From contig JAQGOW010000516.1 of assembly GCA_028293405.1 (NCBI GenBank), positions 1 to 6,054 of the forward strand: a DNA stretch of 6,054 nucleotides, written 5' to 3'. This DNA is from Verrucomicrobiales bacterium. Lineage in GTDB: Bacteria > Verrucomicrobiota > Verrucomicrobiia > Limisphaerales > Palsa-1400. This document shows, piece by piece, positions 1-4,914 of this stretch. The translations under genes were made by a program, and so were the position numbers. Below the pieces are notes generated by a model, which ran no database searches, was not told the DNA's origin, and worked only from the letters and a program-made list of their open reading frames with translations. Position 1 is the stretch's first letter. Each line of letters opens with the position of its first letter.

Positions 1-546
1 GTGCTGAATGAAAATTGGCGAATCGCCGTAATCGCACGTCAGAGATGTATGGGCCGCTTCAACTGAGTTAGCGTTCAGAAGAGATGCTAACGTTTCACTC
101 CCGCTCCACATTCCCGCAGTGACGAACGCATGATCGCTCATTTCGTTCAGCTGAGTAGCAATTGCTCCCGGTTGCCGGGTTTTGTGGCAGCACTCGACGG
201 CGTGAACGAACGATTCCCTGAACTCCGTCGTTACCGGTTCAACGAATACGTCAACTATGCCGTTACAGCCTAGGCCAGTGCCAAAAACAATGTCATCATC
301 CGACGTGGAATCGTAGCGCACGGTGTGCGCCTGTCCGGATTCCAAAACGCGACGAGCGTGATCCATGACATCGGACTCGAGGCAGCCTCCGCTGACCATG
401 CCCCACGAATTTCCATCGAGCGTCAGGAGCATGCGCGCTCCGGGACGGCGGTAGGCGGAGCCTTCCACGTTAATGACCGTTGCCAAAGCGCAAGGTTCAC
501 CCCCGAGTTGCTGCAGCGCCGTGCAGATTTCCAATAATTCTTTCAC
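1..546 (-). CDS. paoD: XdhC/CoxI-family molybdenum cofactor maturation factor (PaoD-like), N-terminal part
   Basis: The frame stays open from a GTG at 546 to the left edge, giving 182 residues that begin MKELLEICTALQQLGGEPCA. Seen: the XdhC_CoxI signature blocks GSAYRRPGARM (29-39), SGGCLE (52-57, Cys55) and GTGLGCNG (89-96, Cys94). Known of the family: XdhC-type proteins bind mature molybdopterin (as MCD for PaoD), promote its sulfuration and insert it into the large subunit, without being part of the final enzyme. They are cytoplasmic and usually about 320-380 residues long, so the C-terminal Rossmann-like domain lies outside the window. The gene starts 27 nt after the molybdenum subunit stop, last in the visible operon, where E. 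coli has paoD. The GTG has only a weak GAG ribosome site 10 nt upstream, and no in-frame ATG or GTG fits better. The family call is firm; PaoD rather than another XdhC is inferred from context. Confidence 0.9.
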   Translation of the reverse strand, partial: MKELLEICTALQQLGGEPCALATVINVEGSAYRRPGARMLLTLDGNSWGMVSGGCLESDVMDHARRVLESGQAHTVRYDSTSDDDIVFGTGLGCNGIVDVFVEPVTTEFRESFVHAVECCHKTRQPGAIATQLNEMSDHAFVTAGMWSGSETLASLLNANSVEAAHTSLTCDYGDSPIFIQH

Positions 547-556
547 AAGTTTTGTT

Positions 557-569
557 CTCGTTGTACGAG
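557..569 (-). promoter_or_regulatory. Short hairpin in the gap before the XdhC gene
   Basis: Read on the minus strand, CTCGT-ACA-ACGAG forms a perfect 5-bp stem with a 3-nt loop in the 27-nt gap between the molybdenum-subunit stop and the XdhC start. The 3' arm contains the only GAG that could serve as a ribosome site for the GTG at 546, so the hairpin could lower XdhC translation relative to the structural subunits. There is no following T-run, so it is not a terminator. A stem this short can arise by chance. Confidence 0.25.
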
Positions 570-573
570 TCGT

Positions 574-2847
574 TCACGCCGGTTCCGGAAGTCGGTCGAT
601 GAGTTTGTCGAGTGTGATTGGATAATTCCGCACGCGAATTCCGGTAGCGTTGTAAATGGCATTTGCCACCGCTGCCGCGACGCCGCAGATGCCGAGTTCC
701 GCAACGCCCTTTGCTTTCATCGGAGACGAAATAGGATCGGTTTCGTCCAGGAATATCACTTCCTGTGGCGGAAGGTCGGCATGAACCGGAACTTCATACG
801 TGGCAAGGTCGTGATTCACGAAGTAACCGATGCGTTTATCTACTGCGAGTTCTTCCATCAGCGCTGCGCCCACTCCCATTGTCATCGCACCGATTACCTG
901 ACTGCGGGCAGTCTTCGGGTTGAGAATGCGTCCGCACGCACACACAGCGAGCATGCGCCGCACGCGCGTTTCGCCGGTGAAAGAATCAACCGCCACTTCT
1001 ACAAAATGCGCGCCGAAGGTCGATTGGTGAAACTGCTTATCGAGGTCGCCGTATTCGATGAAGTCCTCCGCCACGAGGCCCTGATCACCGGCGGCTTCAG
1101 CGAGCGAGACATTCCGCGATCCGGAGCGGACGTGCCCGTCAGCGAACACGCCTTGGCCTGCCTCCAGGCCGAGTTTCTCTTCGACGGCTTGGCGAAGTTT
1201 GACGCACGCGGAATAAACACCCGCAGTCGAATTATTGCCACCCCACTGACCGCCCGAGCCGCATGACACGGGAAAACTCGAGTCGCCGAGGCGTACAACG
1301 ACTTTGTCCAACGGTACACCCATCATTTCAGCGGCTGTTTGCGCGATGATGGTGTAGCTGCCGGTCCCGATGTCCGTCATGTCGGTTTCCACCGTTACAA
1401 CCCCGCGTTTGTCGAGACGCACTCTTGCCGCGGACTTGGTGAGCAAGTTGTCGCGGAATGCTGCCGCCACGCCGATGCCCACCAGCCATTTTCCATCACG
1501 GACCTTTGCCGGTTGCGGATTGCGCTTCTCCCACCCAAAGCGTTTCGCGCCAAGACGCAAGCACTCCACGAGTTGTCGTTTGGAGAATGGAGGGTGAGGA
1601 ATGTGCTTCGTCTGCTGCTCGGGCTTTTTCGATTGCGGATCTGAAGACTGGGGCTTGCTCGGATTGTCGGGAACAACTTGAGTGTCATTGAGAATCCGGA
1701 ATTCGATCGGATCCATGCCGAGCTTCTCCGCCATTTCATCCATAACAATTTCTAGCACCGCTAAGCCTGGGGCCTCCCCCGGTGCGCGCATCGCGTTCGC
1801 TTCAGGTAAATCGAGCACCGCCAGTCGATGCGCCGTCATTCTGTCTGCTCCCGCGTAAAGTGAACGCGTCTGCATTGCCGCAGTCTCTGGCTTGCCTCCA
1901 GGTTGGTCGCCCGACCAGCTTTCGTGCGCAATGGCTGTGATTTTTCCGTCCTTTGTTGCACCGATGCGGACGCGCTGAATAGTCGCCGCTCGGTGCGTCG
2001 TGTTGTTTGGCATGAGGGCGCGTTGTAAAGTGACCTTCACCGGTCTACGGGCGGCGCGGGCACCGAGCGCGGCCATCAAGGCATCCGCACGCAAAAAGAG
2101 CTTTCCTCCAAAACCGCCGCCTATGAATGGAGAAATGGCCCGGACCTTCTCCTTCGGAATGCCTAGCGTCTCAGCCATGTCGCCTACGGCCCATGCAATC
2201 ATCTGATTCGATGTCCAAAACGTGAGCTGATCATCCTGCCACGAGGCAATTGTCGCATGCGGTTCCATCATGCAGTGCGATTCATAGGCGGTCCTGTATG
2301 TGGCATCGAACTGCACAGGGGCATTGGCAAAACCTTTGGCGAAGTCTCCGACCTTGGAGTCCGATGTGCCGCCGCCCGCGATACTCTTTGCCGGCTCGGC
2401 TTTGTCCTTCATTGCCTCGAGATCGAAGGCACCCTTTGTCCGCTTATACTCCACGCGCACAAGATTAGCGGCCGCGCGTGCTTGTTCGAAAGTTTCCGCG
2501 ACGACGACCCCAATCGCTTGATGGTAATGGCTGATCTCGGGACCGCCGAGGAGCGGTGCCGTGTTAAAATTTCCTTTACCAAGCTTGCCGGCATTCTTGG
2601 CCGTAACAATTGCGAGCACACCGGGTGCGGCTTTGGCGGCGGTAAGGTCCATTGAGACGATGCGACCCTTGGAAATGGCCGATCCGACGATGTAACCATA
2701 TGCTTGGTTCGGCACCACATCGTGGCGCTCGTAAGCATAGGGCGCGGTGCCGGTTGTTTTTAACCGACCGTCGACGCGATCGACGGGTTTGCCGACAACT
2801 TTCAATTGGTCGATCGGATTGTCCGTGGCGGGTTTGTCGAATTTCAT
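574..2847 (-). CDS. paoC: Aldehyde oxidoreductase, molybdenum-cofactor-binding catalytic subunit (PaoC-like, xanthine oxidase family)
   Basis: 757 residues, the catalytic subunit that hydroxylates aldehydes to acids at a Mo-MCD centre. Seen: an N-terminal alpha/beta hammerhead domain (about 25-135) with KVVGKPVDRVDGRLKTTG near its start; EPH (195-197); the cofactor-contacting Gln215 in WTSNQ; GGGFGGK (243-249); MRAPGEAPG (353-361); GSGGQWGGNNS (530-540); and the catalytic base Glu717 in GVAELG. Arg465 and Glu717 lie 292 and 40 residues from the C terminus, the same offsets as Arg440 and Glu692 in the 732-residue E. coli PaoC as I recall it. The start is ATG 2847: AAGGAG lies 7 nt upstream and MKF begins the alignable protein. 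A GTG at 3009 would add 54 unrelated residues overlapping the FAD gene. It has no signal peptide; in this family the complex is exported by the Tat signal of the iron-sulfur partner. A Pro/Gln/Lys-rich insert (about 394-420) is unusual. The physiological substrate is not shown by the sequence. Confidence 0.95.
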   Translation of the reverse strand: MKFDKPATDNPIDQLKVVGKPVDRVDGRLKTTGTAPYAYERHDVVPNQAYGYIVGSAISKGRIVSMDLTAAKAAPGVLAIVTAKNAGKLGKGNFNTAPLLGGPEISHYHQAIGVVVAETFEQARAAANLVRVEYKRTKGAFDLEAMKDKAEPAKSIAGGGTSDSKVGDFAKGFANAPVQFDATYRTAYESHCMMEPHATIASWQDDQLTFWTSNQMIAWAVGDMAETLGIPKEKVRAISPFIGGGFGGKLFLRADALMAALGARAARRPVKVTLQRALMPNNTTHRAATIQRVRIGATKDGKITAIAHESWSGDQPGGKPETAAMQTRSLYAGADRMTAHRLAVLDLPEANAMRAPGEAPGLAVLEIVMDEMAEKLGMDPIEFRILNDTQVVPDNPSKPQSSDPQSKKPEQQTKHIPHPPFSKRQLVECLRLGAKRFGWEKRNPQPAKVRDGKWLVGIGVAAAFRDNLLTKSAARVRLDKRGVVTVETDMTDIGTGSYTIIAQTAAEMMGVPLDKVVVRLGDSSFPVSCGSGGQWGGNNSTAGVYSACVKLRQAVEEKLGLEAGQGVFADGHVRSGSRNVSLAEAAGDQGLVAEDFIEYGDLDKQFHQSTFGAHFVEVAVDSFTGETRVRRMLAVCACGRILNPKTARSQVIGAMTMGVGAALMEELAVDKRIGYFVNHDLATYEVPVHADLPPQEVIFLDETDPISSPMKAKGVAELGICGVAAAVANAIYNATGIRVRNYPITLDKLIDRLPEPA

Positions 2848-2849
2848 GG

Positions 2850-3803
2850 CTATGCTCCTTTGGCTTCGGCCAGCACCGACGCCAGCGCACGTTCGACCAG
2901 TTTGATCTTGAATGCGTTTTCGTTCGTTGGTTTGGCACCGGCCAGCAATCGGGCGACAACTGCTTTTGCGCCGTTTGGCATCTCCGCTTCCGCGGCCTCG
3001 ATGCGCCACGGCTTGTGCGCCACTCCGCCTAACGCCACGCGCCCGCTGCCGTCGCGCTGCACGATCGCTGCGACAGAAACCAAGGCGAAAGCGAACGAAG
3101 CACGGTCGCGCACCTTGCGATAAATTTGCCGGCCGCCGATTGGCTTGGGCAACGTCACTGCCGTTATCAGTTCACCCGCCATCAACACTGTATCGATGTG
3201 CGGCTTATCTCCTGGTAGGCGGTGGAATTCGGCTATTGGAATTTTTCGTTGCGAACCGTCGGGTCGAATTGTTTCTACCGTCGCATCGAGCACCCGCATC
3301 GCCACCGCCATATCGCTCGGATGCGTCGCGATACACGCATCACTCACTCCGATGACAGCATGTTGTCGACTGTATCCACCGATTGCACCGCAGCCAGTGC
3401 CGGGATTGCGCTTATTACACGGTTGGTTTGTGTCGTAAAAATACGGGCATCGCGTGCGTTGCAGGAGGTTGCCCGCCGTCGTCGCCATGTTGCGCAATTG
3501 CCCGCTGGCACCCGCGACTAAAGCTTGCGAGAGCACACCGTAATCGCGTCGCACATTTTCATCGGCTGCGAGTTCCGTGTTGCGCACCAGTGCGCCGATG
3601 CGAAGTCCGCCTTCAGGTGTCTTTTCAATCTTATCGAGACCAAGGCTATTGACATCAATCAAGTGGGTCGGCGTTTCGATCTCAAGCTTCATCAAATCCA
3701 GCAGATTGGTTCCACCCGCAACAAACTTTGCTCCCGGATGGCGTTCAGCGGCTGCCGCAGCATCGGCCCCTGATGTTGCGCGCTCGAAGGTAAACGGCTT
3801 CAC
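2850..3803 (-). CDS. paoB: Aldehyde oxidoreductase, FAD-binding subunit with extra [4Fe-4S] cysteines (PaoB-like)
   Basis: 317 residues, against 318 for E. coli PaoB as I recall it. The subunit takes electrons from the [2Fe-2S] clusters and passes them to an external acceptor. Seen: a PCMH/VAO-type FAD domain with the pyrophosphate-binding motif [12 protein letters not shown] (28-39) and a second FAD motif TTAGNLLQR (108-116), then a CO-dehydrogenase flavoprotein C-terminal domain (about 210-315). Between them is an insert with four cysteines, Cys119, Cys129, Cys138 and Cys157 (C-X9-C-X8-C-X18-C), including [10 protein letters not shown] and [10 protein letters not shown]. In PaoB this insert ligates a [4Fe-4S] cluster. 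The start is GTG 3803: it overlaps the preceding stop as GTGA, has GGAGG 5 nt upstream, and yields [10 protein letters not shown], the usual family N terminus. A longer frame starting at 3860 would add 19 residues that do not resemble the family. No signal peptide is visible, so export would be by partner with the Tat-bearing subunit. Confidence 0.95.
   Translation of the reverse strand: MKPFTFERATSGADAAAAAERHPGAKFVAGGTNLLDLMKLEIETPTHLIDVNSLGLDKIEKTPEGGLRIGALVRNTELAADENVRRDYGVLSQALVAGASGQLRNMATTAGNLLQRTRCPYFYDTNQPCNKRNPGTGCGAIGGYSRQHAVIGVSDACIATHPSDMAVAMRVLDATVETIRPDGSQRKIPIAEFHRLPGDKPHIDTVLMAGELITAVTLPKPIGGRQIYRKVRDRASFAFALVSVAAIVQRDGSGRVALGGVAHKPWRIEAAEAEMPNGAKAVVARLLAGAKPTNENAFKIKLVERALASVLAEAKGA
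2855..2860 (-). promoter_or_regulatory. Ribosome binding site of the molybdenum subunit gene
   Basis: AAGGAG on the minus strand lies 7 nt before ATG 2847 and inside the last codons of the FAD subunit gene. It decides the start of the molybdenum subunit in favour of 2847 over upstream in-frame GTG codons, and places the two genes 2 nt apart. Confidence 0.85.
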
Positions 3804-4495
3804 ACCGTCCTCCCCGCAATTTCTGTGATTGCTTCGGCGATGTTGGAATAAGCGCCGCAACGGCAGATGTTGCCACTCATGCGTTCGCGCAATTCTGCGC
3901 CCGTCAGTTTTGGTTGCGCGGTGATATCGGCCATGGCGTGACTCGGAATACCGGCTTTGATTTCATTGAGCATTGCCACGGCGGAACAAATCTGTCCGGC
4001 GGTGCAGTAGCCACACTGATAGCCGTCACATTTGACGAATGCCTGCTGCATCGGATGCAAGTTGTCCGGTGTGCCGAGGCCCTCGATAGTCGTAACGCTG
4101 TCGCCTTGGTGCATCGCGGCAAGCGTCAGACAGGAATTGATTCGGCGTCCGTTCACAATCACGGTACACGCGCCACACTGGCCCTGATCGCATCCCTTTT
4201 TGCTGCCTGTGAGACGAAGGTGTTCTCGCAATGCATCGAGCAGCGTCGTGCGGGTATCGAGTTCCAGTTCGTGTGAGGTGCCATTTACCTTCAAGGCCAC
4301 CTTCGCCATTTGCGGCTGCACTAGCTTTGGTTGTTGGGGCGTTTGGCCGTAAGCAAGCGTGGGTAACATGGTCGCGGCCACAGTGGCAGTGCCGGCAATT
4401 ATAAATTCTCGCCGGGTAATTCCGGTATCGTTGTGAACAATTTCAGATTCCTCCGACGCCCCGCCTTTGAGTTCGCAGTCTTCCGGATTACTCAT
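3800..4495 (-). CDS. paoA: Aldehyde oxidoreductase, Tat-exported [2Fe-2S] subunit (PaoA-like)
   Basis: 231 residues, about the length of E. coli PaoA (229 as I recall). It carries two [2Fe-2S] clusters linking the Mo centre to FAD. Seen: an acidic 26-residue leader, then a twin-arginine motif TRREFII (27-33), a hydrophobic Ala-rich segment (about 32-48) and a likely cleavage after AYG (48-50). The plant-type ferredoxin domain has Cys102, Cys107, Cys110 and Cys122 ([10 protein letters not shown]). The helical second-cluster domain has Cys161 and Cys164 (QCGYC) and Cys211 and Cys213 (GNICRCGAY). Cys156 is additional. The start is ATG 4495, with GGAGG 7 nt upstream; an ATG at 4516 lies upstream of that ribosome site and adds only 7 residues. 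It is the first gene of the operon, and its Tat signal is expected to carry the whole folded complex to the periplasm. CTAGQ stands where many family members have CTPGQ. Confidence 0.96.
   Translation of the reverse strand: MSNPEDCELKGGASEESEIVHNDTGITRREFIIAGTATVAATMLPTLAYGQTPQQPKLVQPQMAKVALKVNGTSHELELDTRTTLLDALREHLRLTGSKKGCDQGQCGACTVIVNGRRINSCLTLAAMHQGDSVTTIEGLGTPDNLHPMQQAFVKCDGYQCGYCTAGQICSAVAMLNEIKAGIPSHAMADITAQPKLTGAELRERMSGNICRCGAYSNIAEAITEIAGRTV
3809..3813 (-). promoter_or_regulatory. Ribosome binding site of the FAD subunit gene
   Basis: GGAGG on the minus strand lies 5 nt before GTG 3803, within the last codons of the iron-sulfur subunit gene. With the GTGA stop/start overlap it supports translational coupling of the two subunits and selects GTG 3803 over the upstream start at 3860. 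Confidence 0.8.
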
Positions 4496-4502
4496 GTGCT
4501 CT

Positions 4503-4507
4503 CCTCC
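4503..4507 (-). promoter_or_regulatory. Ribosome binding site of the iron-sulfur subunit gene
   Basis: GGAGG, within GGGAGGAGAG on the minus strand, lies 7 nt before ATG 4495. Because it falls downstream of the alternative ATG at 4516, it identifies 4495 as the true start. It is the strongest ribosome site in the window, suiting the first gene of the operon. Confidence 0.85.
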
Positions 4508-4555
4508 CGTCCGCATGTTGTCCCCCTGGCATCAGCATCGCTTTCATCCTTGGCA

Positions 4556-4568
4556 GGAAAATATTTCC
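4556..4568. repeat. Inverted repeat GGAAA-ATA-TTTCC upstream of paoA
   Basis: A perfect 5-bp inverted repeat with a 3-nt AT centre lies 61 nt upstream of ATG 4495. Its AT-rich symmetrical form and place between start codon and probable promoter would suit an operator for the operon. No regulator is encoded in the window, so the role is inference from position. Confidence 0.35.
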
Positions 4569-4754
4569 GACACTGTCCGAATTAGGTGAATCTAGAAGTC
4601 GAAATCAGCGCGCACAACGAGGCTGCAGGCGTGCATTGTCTGCGGGGAAACCATGAGCACATTTCCACTCGTTCGTTTCCGCAGACGGCCAACTTCGTGT
4701 CGAGTAATCACACGCTCTTCTCTCGTCTGCCCGCATAGGACCAGAAATTTTGTT

Positions 4755-4786
4755 ATGGGGTAAAACCCCCACTGGTTAGTCCCCAT
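4755..4786. repeat. Two mutually exclusive short hairpins
   Basis: GGGGT-AAA-ACCCC (4757-4769) can form a tight 5-bp hairpin. The same G-run, as ATGGGG (4755-4760), can instead pair with CCCCAT (4781-4786) in a 6-bp stem. The tight hairpin is also flanked by ACCAG (4740-4744) and CTGGT (4772-4776), which are complementary and could extend it. No T-run follows on either strand, so an intrinsic terminator is not supported. It could be structure in an operon leader or a fortuitous repeat. Confidence 0.35.
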
Positions 4787-4838
4787 GGTTGACTCGGCGC
4801 GCACTCCGTAACGTCGTGACCGTAATTCACGTGGTGCT

Positions 4839-4853
4839 TTTCCAAAATGGAAA
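4839..4853. repeat. Inverted repeat TTTCCA-AAA-TGGAAA
   Basis: A perfect 6-bp inverted repeat with a 3-nt centre, 61 nt upstream of ATG 4915. Its half-sites are the same TTTCC/GGAAA words found at 4556-4568, there in the opposite order, and the two elements lie the same distance (61 nt) from their respective start codons. This would suit a protein-binding site but is short enough to be chance. Confidence 0.35.
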
Positions 4854-4879
4854 TTCGTCTGGAAGGCTGTCGCCAACGC

Positions 4880-4891
4880 AAACCGCGGTTT
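4880..4891. repeat. Perfect 12-bp palindrome AAACCGCGGTTT
   Basis: AAACCG-CGGTTT is fully self-complementary with no spacer, and with one extra T in the right arm it extends to GC...GC at 4878-4894. It ends 23 nt before ATG 4915. A palindrome with no loop is a poor RNA hairpin but a typical dimeric repressor site, and its place near the start would block transcription or early elongation of the exported-protein gene. The binding role is inferred. Confidence 0.4.
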
Positions 4892-4914
4892 TGCACAAAT
4901 AGAAAAACAGAACC

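Larger units (their letters stand above)
4496..4914. other. Divergent intergenic region (419 bp) between the oxidoreductase operon and the exported repeat protein
   Basis: This stretch separates the leftward operon from a rightward gene, so it should hold promoters for both. No sigma-70 pair with good -35 and -10 boxes and 16-18 nt spacing stood out by eye, so no promoter is placed. What is visible is a set of short inverted repeats, entered separately. An open frame on the minus strand (4876 to 4592, TTG start, 94 codons; 64 codons from ATG 4786) covers most of it, but it has no ribosome site I can see and no recognised domain. It is not called as a gene. Confidence 0.6.

Noticed and set aside
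325..537. 70-codon plus-strand frame
   Set aside because: Antisense to the XdhC signature motifs, which are continuous on the minus strand through this stretch.
781..1266. 161-codon open frame on the plus strand
   Set aside because: It lies entirely antisense to the molybdenum subunit gene, whose motifs there (GSGGQWGG and neighbours) are intact. The antisense translation has no recognisable domain.
2257..2655. 132-codon plus-strand frame and its overlapping neighbours
   Set aside because: Antisense to conserved parts of the molybdenum subunit (hammerhead domain and EPH region); best explained as a by-product of high-GC codon use on the other strand.
574..2847. Xanthine dehydrogenase or CO dehydrogenase large subunit
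   Set aside because: The family is shared, but the Tat-bearing small subunit, the four-Cys FAD subunit insert and the subunit lengths fit PaoABC. The Cys-containing active-site loop (AYRCSFR) of CO dehydrogenase is absent.
2848..3009. 54-residue N-terminal extension of the molybdenum subunit from GTG 3009
   Set aside because: It overlaps the FAD subunit gene and is its out-of-frame shadow. The strong AAGGAG site and the family N terminus both point to ATG 2847.
4755..4786. Intrinsic terminator
   Set aside because: The stems are only 5-6 bp and no T-run follows on either strand. No gene ends near this position either, since both flanking genes start from this gap.
4496..4914. Attachment site, IS remnant or CRISPR-like repeats in the divergent gap
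   Set aside because: No target duplications, transposase fragments or regularly spaced direct repeats are visible. Only short unrelated inverted repeats are present.
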